Source: Torymus aiolomorphi (lineage: Eukaryota; Arthropoda; Insecta; Hymenoptera; Torymidae). Taken from it: a DNA stretch of 64,000 nt. Of the stretch, positions 11,401 to 24,346 are shown piece after piece. Position 1 is the stretch's first letter. Each line of letters starts with the position of its first letter. A model generated the notes under the pieces. That model was given only the letters and a program-made list of their open reading frames with translations. It was not told where the DNA came from and searched no databases. The DNA lies in assembly GCA_036365515.1 (NCBI GenBank), contig CM070873.1:222878876-222942875 (forward strand), read 5' to 3'. Position numbers and translations under genes: made by a program.

Positions 11401-11788
11401 GCTATTTGTACGACAGATTATTACACAAAGTATATGCATATATAATGGGATATAATCTCTCTCGTCAGATATCAAAACAAAACAAACATCACAGCGAGGT
11501 ATTTTGGAACTTATACTCTGAATTAATGTACTTTATTTCTGTCGTACAAATAGTATCAGCCTTTTTTCTTTATAGTTTCAAGATTATATCGACGGCCCTT
11601 ACGAAAACTAGCACGATTCAGTTTCCCACGAACACTAGTCCATTTCAGCGTTTGCGGCGAAGACTAGCACGTTTCAAAGTTGAAACTTATGCTAATTTTC
11701 GGCGTTTTCATTGCAGTTTTGTGAAATGTGCTAGTCTTCGTGAGAACGTCATAAAGCGTGCTATAGTCTTCGTAAGGGACGTCGATAT
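11401..11788. repeat. Compound hairpin region with CGAAGACTAGCAC repeats
   Basis: Outer inverted words GCTATTTGTACGACAG (11401) and CTGTCGTACAAATAG (11540); a second hairpin spans 11586-11788 (ATATCGACGGCCCTTACG against CGTAAGGGACGTCGATAT). Within it CGAAAACTAGCACG, CGAACACTAGTCC and CGAAGACTAGCACG occur in series and again inverted. The 131-codon open frame across it is a by-product of the repeat, and no protein family is recognised. Confidence 0.6.
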
Positions 11789-11882
11789 ACAGAATGTTTA
11801 ATAATTACACGCTGAATGTCTGCATCATGTTTTTCTGCAGCCATCATTTTTAAACATTATTAAAAAATTAAAAAAAAAAATT

Positions 11883-11955
11883 TGGAGGCGCCGGGTATCG
11901 ATCCCGGTACCTCTCGCATGCTAAGCGAGCGCTCTACCATCTGAGCTACGCCCCC
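11883..11955 (-). tRNA. tRNA-Ala (AGC), majority sequence
   Basis: All stems pair and invariant bases are present: G18G19, the T-loop, discriminator A, and one tolerated G-U in the acceptor stem. T3 followed by a long run of Ts lies downstream on the minus strand. Its 5' flank differs from that of copies 2 and 3, keeping only traces (AAAGTGAAAG, GATCTAATT), so this copy is an older member. Likely functional. Confidence 0.96.
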
Positions 11956-12589
11956 TGTTGGTGTAACGAGTTATACGGTTGATCTAATTTCATAGATTGG
12001 TATGCGAGACATACTTTTGGCGAAAGTGAAAGAAATATGGGAGCACGAAGATTTAGTTCATAATGTGCTGCTTTAAGGTTACGAGAGCATTGTAACACTT
12101 ACGCAATTCTGAAAAGAATTTTAACATTACTATTGAATTGCTGAGTTGGCAATATTTTGGATACATTTTGGGTTTTATAATTATTTGTCGATGAATAATT
12201 AATTTGTAATCTGTATACCATATTAATGAAATAACAAAGCAAAAATAAACAATTTCTTATAATTTATTATACATATATATAGATTATAGATTTTCTATAA
12301 CATAGTTATAGATTTTCTGGTACGAAAGAATTTTACGAAAAACTATAAATGTCAAAATACGCGATTGCGCATGTCAAAGCATTTACAAACCGCAGAAAAA
12401 TATTTTTATCATTACGATATAGGACTGCTTTATTTTTATTAGATCAATCAGATTATTTCCTAAATTATTATGCATGAAAAGCTTTTCAATGAATTCTTAA
12501 ACACCTTTGCAAAATATGTATTTCAAACTGAAAGATCTTCGAAACATCGGAAAATAAACCCATTCGCTTCTATGTACGCGCAATCGTCC
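11956..12589. other. AT-rich spacer, no gene recognised
   Basis: 5' flank of tRNA-Ala copy 4, then AT-rich sequence up to the edge of the CpG-rich domain. Confidence 0.4.
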
Positions 12590-15500
12590 GCCAATATAGA
12601 GCCGTTCGATGTCGGCGCGATAGAAATTAACGTGGCGAATCTTTCCTATACTCGTTCCCCTTGCGAGTCGCTTGTAAGATTAGCGCGGCGCTGCACAGCT
12701 GGTGTCCCGTTGCCATTGGACTAGCGCGCACTTACTAAGCCGCTTAGAGAGCGAGCTTTGCCCGGCCGAGCTTTTACCGCGCGCCGCAGCGGTTTACTCT
12801 TTGTACTAGTGTAACTCCGCGTGGGGGGAACGGCAACCAGCGGGCATTAGAAATTAATGCGGAAGGTGCTTTTATGCATTAGCCATGTGTCAATTCTAAT
12901 TGGATATTTGGAATTAACGGCTGGTGAAAGGGAAACATTATATGTAAGGCTCTTGATTATAAAGGTAATTTGTTGCCGGATAAATTTGCAGTTTTAGCTG
13001 TGGGTTTTTATTCATTGTCAAGGTAATTCACCGGGAAGTCGATTTTCTTTAAATTTTCTTAAAAACTTGTGTACTTACTCCTTTTTATATGTTTTATCGA
13101 TTTTTGAAATCCCTAGTATAGGGAGCGATACTAATTATTGAGATAGTTAATGCCAAAGTTTGCAACTTTAACATTGGAAGCACAGGCTGAATATGTATTT
13201 AAGACTCATTTTAATTAATTGCAAAGTCAATTTTCTTTAAAATTTTTTTAAAAACTAGTATATTATATTGGATTCAAAAAGGAATAATGTAGAATATTTT
13301 GTAATATGACAATAGCGATACTATTTTCCGGGAAATGACTATTTGAAGAAAAATTCCCATGTTATTTGTACATCTATATACAGTTGCATCGTTAAGTCAT
13401 ATAGTTTCAAACATCATATAGGCACCTTATTTTTGACGTCGTCTTTTTTTTTTATTTTTACAATAGTATACCGAGATAAATGAAGAGTTTCCACCATAAA
13501 TAATATGCTTATAGCACAATTTTTACGATATTGCGATTTTTTATGACGTCATTGGGCGGTGAACTACCTTAAAAGCGAAATGTTTTATTTAATCAACATT
13601 TTTACCATCTACGGTAATGGTTATATTTTTCTGTGTGAATTTTTTTCGAAAAAGATCAAAAAGATCGAAAACATAAAAAAAAGCATTGAATGCCGCGAAA
13701 TTCTTGAAAATTGATTTTACGTGAAATTGAAAAATTTTCCATTCATCCGCTGAAAAGCTCGATCATAAATCGCCCTGGAGCCATCATCCTGGTTGGTCGG
13801 CTCTCCTCTTGGCTCTGGTGGTGCTCTCAGAGCGAGCCATAGCGAGTCCCACGTGTCATGTAGACTCTGTACGTGGCAATTCGCGCGCGGTACATCCCGC
13901 GGTATATCCACACATTCTCGTCGCTGCCCCGACGCCACTACTGCCGTCGCCGTCGTCCTCCCTCTCACTCCATCGCGCGGCGGGGCAGCAGATTAATGCG
14001 ATAGGAGCGCGGCGGCGTCGAGACATCGAAATTGCATGTTACGGGTAATTGGCAATTTCTGTAACGCGATCCGGTTACCATATCCCCGCGCGCGTTCGTC
14101 CGCGGGGCACAGAACTGTCTCTATAGCGCAGCGCTTTTATATGGGGAGACTTCTTCGCGTGCGTGTGCTCGATTTTCCCTGACCCGCGGTATACGGGGCC
14201 GCGCGACGTTAACGGGCGCACTGTGTAAGTCGCCGCTCGGGGGTGGTTGATGTCCACTTCGTCAAGACGCTGGTGATGATGATCATGATGACGACGACGG
14301 CGATGATGATGATGATAGTGATTGAAGGCCGCGTGTATGTCGGGGATTTCATTTAGCTAGACGTGTAACGCGGCCACCTCCGGCGCATTGGAGCGCATTT
14401 TGAAAGGGAACCTTACCGATTTTAATAATTTCAAATTTCGAGAGGATTAATAGTAATGGAAGAAGCTTGGAAAAAGATTTTCTTGCCATTTTTATGTCAA
14501 TCTTAATTATGATATTGATATTATGTATTAGTTATTTATGCTAGAAAAGTTTACTTGCGCGGAGAGAATTTTTCTATAAAAATCAATATAAAAATAATAT
14601 AAATTTTCTCTCATTCACGCAAAAAAAAAAAAAAGTATTGTGCCAACCTATGTACAAGTATCTCGTATACTTCTATAGAATTTACCTATGTAAATTTAAT
14701 TTTGGTGAAATAAATAATATGAATATGAAAATCATCGTGACATTTCGGTTATCCTGAAACAAATAAAGCGGTTTGAAAAAAATATCGATATAGTCCGGTA
14801 AAACTTTCAAACTGCTTCAGTTGTTTCAGGTTTACGAGAGTTATAAGTACAGTAAATAAAATGGATCCGATTATTTTATACTGAATTAATGATACGATAA
14901 TTTCCAGTCAATAAAAGAGCAACGTTACGTACATATATTTGTACTAAGAAAATCGTAAGCGACACGAGGCAATTCATTAGCGGGTGCTCGATAGCAGCGA
15001 CCATTAGCTGCAATCTCGTACATTTTCAATCGTCACGCTCGCAACCGCCATAAATTACGCTCCGAAGTGCGACCGAATCTTCCATAAATATCAAAGCACA
15101 ATCACGAGCCGAAATTTTTACTTCTCTACGACCTACCGCGCGAGAGACAGCCAACGAGTTCTCTCTCTCTCTTCCCCTTCGTCTGCTAGCTCGAGGGGAT
15201 GAATCCTCGCGAGATCTCTCGAAGACGAATCATCGCGCAATTGCGGGATGAGCGATGACGGCGCGGAAATAATAAAGGTTGTGCACGACTTTATTAGGCT
15301 GTATGTGTATACATGCACACAGCGGGTACGAGTAAGAAATGAGCTGAGATCGTTGGAACGAAGGCTATATATACACCGACGGAAGTGTTGGCCAGCTACA
15401 AGCGGCCCGCCGAGACTGCGAGGAGGATGGGAGCAACTGTTTCATTGACTGATCGGTAAATCAATAATATTTGCAGGAGTGAAGGAGAGCCGGTCATTAA

Positions 15501-18060
15501 GAAGCGTTAGCTCGCGCGTTAAGATAAATGGCCAGAACTTGCGTCGCGGATGATCGGAAATCGATCTGATTTATGCTTGGTGATCAATTCTCTCCCTCTG
15601 TGTCGGCTGCATTACTTTTCGTAGCTATGGTAAACGAAGACAAAAATAATTCATCTCATAAATAGTTATGATTTTATTTTGAATAAATTTTATTCCAACA
15701 CAATCTATAATGTATATTGACCATTATTCAGATATATAAACAGCCACTTCCGTCTCACTCAGTTCACATCACTTTCCAAACGAATGAGGCACGAGAGTTC
15801 AACCGCATCCGCGCCCATCGATTCCGGCACTCTCAGTCTGCATAAAATAAAGTACAGCCCTACTGCGCGTCATATGGTTATAGCCTCAGTCCGTCTTGTT
15901 TATATAGTGAAGACGCAACGATTGACGTGGAATATTCTTTTGCGGTTCTTCGCCGGCACACACGCGGGCGCACATGTGCACGACTTTATTGCCACCGCGA
16001 AGTCGTATAAAAGCCCGGCCTCTCTCGCATCGTAAAGTAATTAATGCGCGCAATGAAAACCTCAGGCGCTTTTTCTCCCGCGCCCACGAGCGAAAGAGAA
16101 GCGGCCCTCATATATATACCTATACTCGCGCGCACTCGCCGCTTGGGGCTCAGTAAATTCTTACGCTTTCGTGCGCTTTCGAGTCGCTAATTAGCAGGCC
16201 GCGCGCTCGCAGGCCATTTATATTAACTTTTCTCCCACTCCTCCTCTTCTTTCAACCCTCTCAAGTGCTTTTTCTCCACCTCTCTCTCTTCTCAGCTGTA
16301 CCCATCGGCACGAAGCCAGAGGAATAAGGGATCCGAAGTCCCTCTTTCTCTTACTCTAGCTCGCGAGGCTGTTAATCGACGCTAAACAAACAGCCGCTCG
16401 CGCATCGAGCTTGTTTGCCCCGACTCTTCGCACGCGGCTCGAACGAGAAAGACAGAGCGAGAGAGAGATGCCCCTCGTGCAGCTAGAGCCGCGCAGATTG
16501 TGCCGCAGAGCTGAGCTAAAGGCACCCTCTGTTTGCGATGCTAGAGGCGCGAATTACGAGTCCCCAGTGTCAATAACGACGCGCGGGCCGCCGCGTGTAC
16601 TCTTCGAGTTCGAAGGCTATACGCGAATAGAAGGCCTCCCCCCATCCGCGTACCTATGCGTTTTCGCACGTTCTTATGCATTTGCACCTGGTGGGCAAAT
16701 GAAGCTAAGGGACAAAGAGCGAGCGCTGAATAGCCGTGGCTATAGGTATATGGAAGAAGAGATGCTTCTGTGCCGAGATGGATTCCGCGAAGATGGTGTG
16801 ACAACTCGCGGGACGTTGAGCGGCTCGTTTCGGAATTTTCAAGAGGAGAGATTATACGGGTTCGCAAAAGGATGATCTCGTGATTGAAATTAATTTAAAA
16901 TCTGTTTAATAACGATGTAATCGAGGAAAAAGACACTAAAATATATATTAAAATACGTGTCATGTATGGGCTCGATGTATAAATCTCCCGTTTCACTGAA
17001 ATTTCACTTCATAAAGATGAGCTCTTTAAAGTGCGATCAAAACAAGGTAACATTTATTATTGCGCATAAACTCGCCCGTCATTTGCATCCATCTCGTAAA
17101 CTTCAGGCCCCCGGCAAAAACGACGCCGAGCATCGACTTAACTTCTTGTCTCTTCGTATCTTTCCCAAGCTCCGCGGCAAAATGGATTACACGCGCTGAT
17201 TTCCATAATCGTCTGAGTGTGTGTGCGCTCTTTTTCTCATCCTCTCTCGCGGCAAATTGAATCTGGCAGAGAGCGAGTATCTCCGGCAGGTGAAACGGAG
17301 CGTTGTCGTTTATTCGTCAGGAAGATAAATAATTTTCAATCGCATCGAGAGGAGGAGGAGGAGGAGGGCAGGGGGAGGACGATACGTACGCGATAATCAT
17401 ACCTTACGCGAGCGCCGGGATAATTCATTATCTATAGCGTGCGACGAGGACGCGGTGCGCCGCAGTCAATCAGCGCGAGTAGAATGATTTTCCCCTCCCT
17501 CCGGTTTCGCCGCCGCAGTCGTGTTGCTTTACTAAAGCGATTTTAATTAAGCGTCGCAAATTACGAGTGACGCGCGGCCGCCGCTTTTTTCAAGACCGAA
17601 CAATCGGTCGCTGGGAGGAGTGATTTTATTTTTGGCGCGGTGGTAATAAGTACGCTATATCCCGTGCGCGCGCGCGTGAGGGAGAAGATGGGACGAGCAC
17701 CTCGTTAATTCTCTCCTCGCGGTAATGCCCTGATAAAGGCCTTTAATTTTCCCTCGGCTCGCACGCGCGCGTCGCTCGCTTCTTGAACGATCCTTTTAAG
17801 CTCGCTGCTAAAGTCCGGCGGTCGCGCGAGCGCGTGTAATTTGCCTCCTCGCGCGCGCCGAGGGCTTTCTGTTTCGTTCAGATTGAATGCTAGGCCGCGG
17901 GGCTTTCATTGAATCGAAAGGGCGTATGCGTTCATTCAATTGGATGCCGTGCCGCAAAGCTTTCGTAAACGCGTTTTGCACGGTATAGGTAAATCACTTA
18001 GCCGCGATACCTACTCGAAATAATATTTGGCGCCTTGTTATTGTGATGGTGTAATCTTTA
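12590..18060. other. Broad CpG-rich domain without recognisable genes
   Basis: GC- and CpG-rich blocks (12.59-12.83, 13.74-14.42, 14.97-17.98 kb) contrast sharply with the AT-rich surroundings, and AT-rich intervals lie between them. Words such as CGCGCG, GAGCGAGC and a GATGATGAC trinucleotide run (14270-14315) are frequent. Long frames, for example 154 codons at 16411-16875, are expected in stop-poor GC-rich DNA; none shows a domain or splice structure I recognise. A TATAAAAG box at 16006-16013 is the best core-promoter candidate. It may be a regulatory island of a gene outside the window or inside a very long intron. Confidence 0.55.
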
Positions 18061-18539
18061 TTGAAGGTGAAGTTTTGTAACGGGCACTTTAATTTGATGA
18101 AATTGTGAGTTACTTTGTTTTGATACAATATTTATCAATTAAACTTGTTATTGGTCAGCTATAAACAGAAGCCAGAATTTGATATTACTTTATTGTTCAC
18201 ACTGACTTTTAACTGAAAATTGGCATTTTTTTAATAAAACCAAATAATTTTGTATACCATCATTGATATACATACATTTTTTATTTTTATAAAAAGAAGG
18301 CTGTATTACACTTTGAAAACGGTACCGTTTACCTGTCACCTGATTGTAACGTATACTTTGAAAATTAATGCAATTCGTATTATAATACGGAATGAGCGGT
18401 GTGTTGTCAGTAGCGCGCATATTAAGTGTATCACGGTACCGGTCTAGGTTTGAATGATTTGCATATGGACCGTTCTCTTCTGGATAAAATAGATCACAGT
18501 TAACTCTCAAAAATGGCGTATAAACAGTTTATATCAACG
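18061..18539. other. AT-rich 5' flank of tRNA-Ala copy 5
   Basis: No gene recognised. Only a short TTATATCAAC word next to the tRNA is shared with other copies. Confidence 0.4.
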
Positions 18540-18612
18540 GGGGGCGTAGCTCAGATGGTAGAGCGCTCGCTTAGCATGCGAGAGGTACCGGGATCGATAC
18601 CCGGCGCCTCCA
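18540..18612 (+). tRNA. tRNA-Ala (AGC), majority sequence
   Basis: Identical to the gene at 11883. It starts at the second of six Gs so that the acceptor stem is GGGGGCG/CGCCTCC and the gene is 73 nt. A T6 terminator follows 2 nt after the discriminator. First of three plus-strand copies arranged head to tail. Likely functional. Confidence 0.96.
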
Positions 18613-19074
18613 ATTTTTTATAATAATTTTTTTATAAAAAAATATTTCCGAGTTAATTTCTTTAAATTATAACGTGTATGTTAATTTTCAACAATAAATA
18701 CTTTTTTTTCTTATTCAAAAATGTAGTACATGACATCCTTTTATTTATACAACTTGCATGTTGCAAAAAGTGCTGTCAATATATTGGTACTTCCTTATTT
18801 TTCCACCTGCCAAGATTGTTATATGGAATTCCCATATAATAATTTTTATATCTAGTCTAGAGTTAAATAATTGAATTATTGCTTCCTTACATTGATTTTT
18901 GTTACTTACCAAAAATTAACATTTGCACACCAAAATATTAATTAAGTCAAATAAAACTAAAATTCAAAGAAGAGTGTAATCCCTTTTTTTAAATCTAAAT
19001 TTACTTTAAACATTTTATAATCAAATAATTTTCTCAATATAGTGGTCGTAACAATAGTGGCTTTTTCGTATAAT
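18613..19074 (+). repeat. tRNA-unit spacer (copy of 20025-20240)
   Basis: Contains ATACAACTTGCA, GTGCTGTCAA, ATTGGTACTT, CTGCCA and TTGCTTCCTTACATTGATTT in the same order as 20025-20240, and more weakly as 24500-24700. This defines a tRNA plus spacer unit of about 730 bp amplified on the plus strand. Confidence 0.7.
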
Positions 19075-19270
19075 CTGCAAAAATTGTGGACTACCATATT
19101 TGAATGGAAGCCCCTGCACAGAGTGCAAACGCCACTCACGTTTGCAGAGTAGCTAAGGTACATGGTTTCACGCATATGGTACACCAGATACACCTCCGTA
19201 ACTTTTACTTTCTTTTAAAAGTGGTCCTTGGTGACGATAGACAATGATTAGATGAAATATATGTATCAAC
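19075..19270 (+). promoter_or_regulatory. Conserved 5' flank of tRNA-Ala copy 6
   Basis: Begins CAAAAATTGTGGACTACC, includes GAAGCCCCTGCACAG, AACTTTTACTTTC, AAAAGTGGTCCTTGGTGACG and GACAATGATTAGATG, and ends in a TATA-like ATATATGTATCAAC abutting the tRNA. Many insect tRNA genes have a TATA-like element at this place; the longer conservation is probably from duplication. Confidence 0.6.
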
Positions 19271-19343
19271 GGGGGCGTAGCTCAGATAGTAGAGCGCTCG
19301 CTTAGCATGCGAGAGGTACCGGGATCGATACCCGGCGCCTCCA
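19271..19343 (+). tRNA. tRNA-Ala (AGC) with G18A change
   Basis: Identical to the majority copy except D-loop AGATAGTA instead of AGATGGTA, which replaces invariant G18 and removes the expected D-loop/T-loop contact. T6 terminator follows. The conserved 5' flank is intact, so it may be transcribed, but the product may fold poorly. Confidence 0.9.
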
Positions 19344-20305
19344 ATTTTTTATAATATTTTTTTAAAAATAATTTTAAAATAATATTTCCTAGTTAATTTC
19401 TTAAAATTATGACGTGTATGCTAATTTCACCAATAAATACTTTTTTATTATTAAAAAATGTACTATACTGAACAAAAATTTTAGGCTGTAGAAATCATAG
19501 TTTCGATTTGCTGTACTAGTACTATCTATACAGATCATTTATCCTTACAGACGGCTGAAGCAGTATATTTTTTTGTATAATGTAACGGCACTATTAGTCA
19601 GATGCGGAAAATGTATTTGTAAAGCTCTGACAATGGTACGATCTAGTTTTGCCGCCTGTATTTGTTTGTTGCCAACGCTACAATGCGAAGCCGATATTTA
19701 TGTTATAACCTGAAGGAGTCAAAAAATCCGCCGCATCAACCGCGTGTTTGCAATCCGCTTTTGCGTATTTCATCTGCGTAATCAAGTGTATTTATTAATC
19801 GAGATTATTTTAATGAAAAATATGTATGTATGTCGAATCATAACCTATTTAATGATCCGATAAAAGAACTCTACATTAGTGCTTTCATTGTATCTTGTAC
19901 GGCTCTCACAACTGTACCATACAATTAATGTATACCTAAAAAATTCAGCCAAAAGAAAATCAACCAAACAGTATAGTTGTCAGAGCCGTACTTTCAGTTC
20001 TCAGAACGTAAAATTTATTCAGTGTACAGCTTTTATTTATACAACTTGCAATAAGTGCTGTCAAAATATTGGTACTTTCTCATTTTTTCATCTGCCAGGA
20101 CTGTATATGGGATTCTCATGCAATAATTTTTATATCTAGAGTTAAATTATTAAATCATTGCTTCCTTACATTGATTTTTGTTACTTACCAAAAATTAACA
20201 CTTGCGGACAAAAATATAAATTAAAACTGAAATTTACTTAAAAATTTTTATTATTAAATGATTGGATCAATGCAGTGGTCGTAACAACAGTGGCTTTTGC
20301 GTAAT
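19344..20305. repeat. tRNA-unit spacer with ~540-bp insertion
   Basis: Matches the spacer at 18613-19074, but about 19480-20020 has no counterpart there. That insert contains an inverted pair GTACGGCTCTCACAACTGTA / ACAGTATAGTTGTCAGAGCC (19896-19991) and is probably a MITE. No gene. Confidence 0.55.
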
Positions 20306-20501
20306 GTGCAAAAATTGCGGACTACCATATTGAATGGAAGCCCCTGCACAGATTTCAACCGCCCCTCACGTTGTCACAGTATATAGCCAAGATACATGGT
20401 GCCACAGATACGATATACCAGATCCACCTTTACTTTTACTTTCTTTTAAAAGTGGTCCTTGGCGACGATGGACAACGATCAGATGAAATATATGTATCAC
20501 C
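20306..20501 (+). promoter_or_regulatory. Conserved 5' flank of tRNA-Ala copy 7
   Basis: Same ordered words as at copy 6: CAAAAATTGCGGACTACC, GAAGCCCCTGCACAG, TTTTACTTTC, AAAAGTGGTCCTTGGCGACG, GGACAACGATCAGATG and a TATA-like stretch before the gene. Confidence 0.6.
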
Positions 20502-20574
20502 GGGGGCGTAGCTCAGATGGTAGAGCGCTCGCTTAGCATGCGAGAGGTACCGGGATCGATACCCGGCGCCTCCA
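20502..20574 (+). tRNA. tRNA-Ala (AGC), majority sequence
   Basis: All stems and invariant bases are present, identical to the copies at 11883, 18540 and 23461. T7 terminator begins 4 nt after the gene. Likely functional. Confidence 0.96.
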
Positions 20575-22190
20575 AATTTTTTTGCTTCTATTATTATTAT
20601 TATTATGTTTTTTTTTTTAATTTTATTTATATATATTGATACTTGTTAGAATTTTAATCTTAAAATAATATCTCACATTATACGTGTAAATAATTTCTTA
20701 TAAAAACTCTCAAAAACACAGATTGATTGATTGCGCATTTGAGAAATGCTTTACGCTTAAAGTACCATGTCAAGATGAAGCAATTTAAATTTTTTACAAA
20801 ATCATGTAAATTTTCCTAAAGAAGAAAAACAAATTTACACTCGGCCGTTTAATTTTCTTCAAATAATAGTCTAAAATTACAATCTAACACTATAATTATG
20901 CATCGCGAAGCACCATCAGCAGCCGCGTCTTAACTATCACGGTGTCTCAATTTCCGCCGCAAGATACACCTATACCCGCAAAAAAAACTGTCTCGTGCGC
21001 CACCACAGTCTATACCTTCGCACGGCGTATACATACACGGAGTCGAAAAAAAAAACGGGCGGCAGAGGGATGCTCCAGCCGCACTGACTCACGCATATAC
21101 GTGCCTGGGAGCACGTCTCCGCGTTTTCTCCCTTTCCAGTTTCGCGCGTCTGTGCCGCCTCATGCACACCTCTCGCGATCACGCGGCGCGTCGGCGGCTA
21201 AGGCGCCACGCACGTGCTGTGTAATTTGAATAAGCTCGCAATTTCGCGGGCTCCAGCTTGGCGCTGATTCATTCGTGCCTGCGTGCGTGCGAGCGAGCGA
21301 GCTGCGGCCTGTGATGCCCCGCTAATAATGCGCACATCCGGAACGAGCTCGCGGGCGCGCGTAAGCCTTCGGTTACTTTCGGATGCTGGAAAACCCGCGC
21401 AGCGATGAATCATTGTGGGAGAGATGGCATTACGCGAGAAAGGGAGAGGAGGACTGCCTTTATGCGCGCGCGCCCGCGTCTCCTCTTTCGCGATCCTTTG
21501 AAAAGAGCTGCATAGCCGCGGGGCGCACGCACATCGCGGTGATCGATGCCACTCTTCGATCCCTTCTTCTTTCTGCTACCGCTGCGCCACGGCGCTGGCT
21601 CTTCTTCTTCTCCCGCGTCTTTCTTTTTCGACGGAGATGCGCGTGCACGCGCGACTCCCCGCGACTCTTTTCTCCGACGTTCTTTTGCCGGGTGTATCTT
21701 TCGTACGGACGGCGAGTGTCTCGTTCTTTTTCGTGCCCTTTTCCTCCCCGCGGGCGGCGTGTTGGCTTGAAAAAGCCAATGTGCTTCTCTCCCTCTCTCT
21801 CTCATGGTGTGTATGTGTGTGTGTGTTATCGTTACGTGAATCGTTTTCCGATCGTACATCCCTAAGCGCGCGCAAGCTGTAGACGCGCGAGCGCGCAAGT
21901 GCGCGCCGATAAACTATTCTCGCGTGCGGCGATCGCGACGTCATGCATTATTCCAAACAAAGTGGATGGGGAAGAGAGGGAGAAAGAAAGAGAGAAAGAG
22001 AGAGGATGCGCGCGGAGCAGAAGATATTTTCTCGGGAGAGAGGACTGAGGGATCTTTTCGTTGGTTGAAAGACGCGCGAGCACGGATTTATGCGGGGAAA
22101 AAGTACGGATTTCTGGATGAAGGCAAGAAGAAATGCCGACCTCTGCTTTTCATTCCTTTGTTTAAGGGATTTTTCCTCGTGTCATGAATA
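20575..22190. other. AT-rich spacer then CpG-rich island
   Basis: 20575-20890 is AT-rich. 20900-22190 is GC/CpG-rich with purine and pyrimidine runs (GAGAGAAAGAGAGAGG near 22000, CTCTCTCTCTC near 21795) and a short GT tract. Many overlapping frames occur on both strands with no family signature, so none is called as a gene. Confidence 0.5.
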
Positions 22191-23460
22191 GAATGATGGC
22201 TCGCTTCTAAAATGCTACCGGCCAACTATTTCTATTACAATACAATGCGGCCTCGTTTCCTTTTCTCCGCTGTATTCAATTTCTAATTGAGTATGTAATA
22301 GTTTCACATACATGCATTTCACATCAAACTTATTTATAGCGTCCATCATGGTGATTTTTAAACTACATAAATAATACAAATACATAAATCACGATACATT
22401 TGGAATCAAGAGGTACCATTGCCCTTTACTGTTCAATTCATACTCACAGAAAAAAGAGTTTGGTTAGCTCAAGATAATAAAAGTCTGTGGAGTCTTACAG
22501 ACTAAAACATTCAACATAATCAGTTTTTTTTTCCAGCAGTAAAAACAAATAAGTTTGGTATAACTATTCTTGGTATCATGTATGATAACTGAAATCAATT
22601 AATTATGTCCTTTTCATACCCTAGCAGAAATGCTAACCAACGGTTGGCGAACCGTTCGTCAATTTTTAAATTAAAAACATCATAGCAGGATTATGTTGCT
22701 ATTGTCGACGACGAATAACTATTTATACGTGTGGAAATATTATATTGTAGATGCTTCAAAATATAGTGATAGTTTTAAATAGTTTTAATTAAATTTCGAG
22801 GTTAATCTTAAGTAGAAATGCTTCCATTTGATTAACATGTTAACCAATGAAGTTGGTCTATTCTCTACCAGGGTATATATTACGCATTCAATGCTGTCCG
22901 GTAAGCAAAATTCTTTATATAAAATTGACAAGATTTTTTCATTTAGCGCAAGAAAGTATTGTACATTTTTAAGTATTTTCTTTAAGATGAATATAAATAT
23001 ATACATAAAATAGAGTAGAATAAAATATTTTAAATAATCAAGTAACAATTTTAGAAATTCATTTTGATTCTTGTGCATGTTGCGCTATAAGCTTATGTAG
23101 ATCTGAAAGCTATTTTAGATTTATAAATCATATGTTTTCTAATTCGAATACGATCTTTTTATTTTTTATTTTTGCACAAGAATGAATTGTTTTTGTAATA
23201 AAAATTGAAAACTAATAATAAGCCAAGAGAAAGATATAAAAAGGCATAGTTCAAGCCTAGCTCTGGTATTCTTTCAAACATCAAAGAAGTGAAAAATGTC
23301 ATAAAAAGGAATGCAATATCCTAATGCTCCTTATTTGATGTAATAATAACTATATAGTTTAGAGAATCGTTGCTATTTATAGATTAAATATAATAGACTA
23401 ATAACAATGAAATGAATGAAATTTAATAAAAAAATATTTTACAAATTAAAAAAAAAAATT
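22191..23460. other. AT-rich spacer between island and tRNA-Ala copy 8
   Basis: Contains the MITE at 22622-22874. The rest shows no coding or RNA gene. Confidence 0.4.
22622..22874. mobile_element. ~253-bp MITE related to 9050-9292
   Basis: Left end CCCTAGCAGAAATGCTAACC, right end GTTGGTCTATTCTCTACCAGGG. The word AGAAATGCTTCCATTTGATT near its right end is the complement of ATCAAATGGAAGCATTT in the other copy, so the two are the same family and substantially diverged. Confidence 0.55.
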
Positions 23461-23533
23461 TGGAGGCGCCGGGTATCGATCCCGGTACCTCTCGCATGCT
23501 AAGCGAGCGCTCTACCATCTGAGCTACGCCCCC
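23461..23533 (-). tRNA. tRNA-Ala (AGC), majority sequence
   Basis: Same sequence as 11883. A long T run follows on the minus strand. It is the only minus-strand copy in the right half of the cluster, transcribed away from the plus-strand gene at 24347 about 0.8 kb to its right. Likely functional. Confidence 0.96.
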
Positions 23534-24346
23534 TGTTGATGTTACATATACTCAATCTGATTTCTTTTTTCAGTAGTCCTTTTAAAGAAAGTGAAAGGTT
23601 CGAAATGAGACCTCAATGTTTTCATGATCAAGTGCGTAATATTACGTGTATTGATATAAGAGTCAGTTGTATACGTTACAGCAAGTGTTTGTATCGATTT
23701 ATGTAACAGTAGTCTTACTTTTAAAGTTTACTACCTTACCGACAATTCATATTAAAATATTTAAAACTCTTCAAATGACTTTAAGAATCTGGGTTCAAGT
23801 GGAAGATAATTAGTCTTTCATTAATTACTGTGCTCTATCATTTAATAAAGAGATAGTAACTACATCACAGTTATATTCTAAACTCCAACATAATTTTTAT
23901 TAATTTTTTTTATAATTATCTAAATTTCGATATTATAGTATCAATTATTTAATAAACCGTTCAGTTGTTAGTATAAAAAATTCATCTACCAAAAAACTCT
24001 AATAATTTCATTTACTGTACGTCTGTCTACGATATCGTCTTAAGTTCATTTTTTAGTGCGCTAATATTTATATTAATATTCCATTACTACCTGTATAATA
24101 ACAACTAATAATAAGGTATGTTAAATACTATTATTTCTATTGTTTTACATCGCGGAATATGAATAGGAAATGGAATCTGCTCTAAATTCATCAGATACCG
24201 TAGAGAGCGCTTGTTTTGATAGGCCTTTAGGATTTAGTCAAACTATATTCTACAGCTCCGAGCTATGACTTCCTTGAACCTTTCACTTTTATTATATAGA
24301 TCAAGTTGGTCATTCAAAGAAATTAAATTCAATATTTATATCAACT
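23534..24346. other. Divergent intergenic region between tRNA copies 8 and 9
   Basis: AT-rich. Each end keeps diverged remains of the 5' flank words (GAAAGTGAAAGGTTC at the left end, GAACCTTTCACTTTTATTA at the right end), so the two flanks look like an old inverted pair. No gene. Confidence 0.5.

Noticed and set aside
11406..11801. 131-codon frame 3' of tRNA-Ala copy 4
   Set aside because: It runs through the compound hairpin and its repeated CGAAGACTAGCAC words. The frame is explained by the repeat.
16411..16875. 154-codon frame in the CpG-rich domain
   Set aside because: GC-rich DNA is poor in stop codons, a 108-codon antisense frame covers the same interval, and the protein shows no family motif, signal peptide or splice context.
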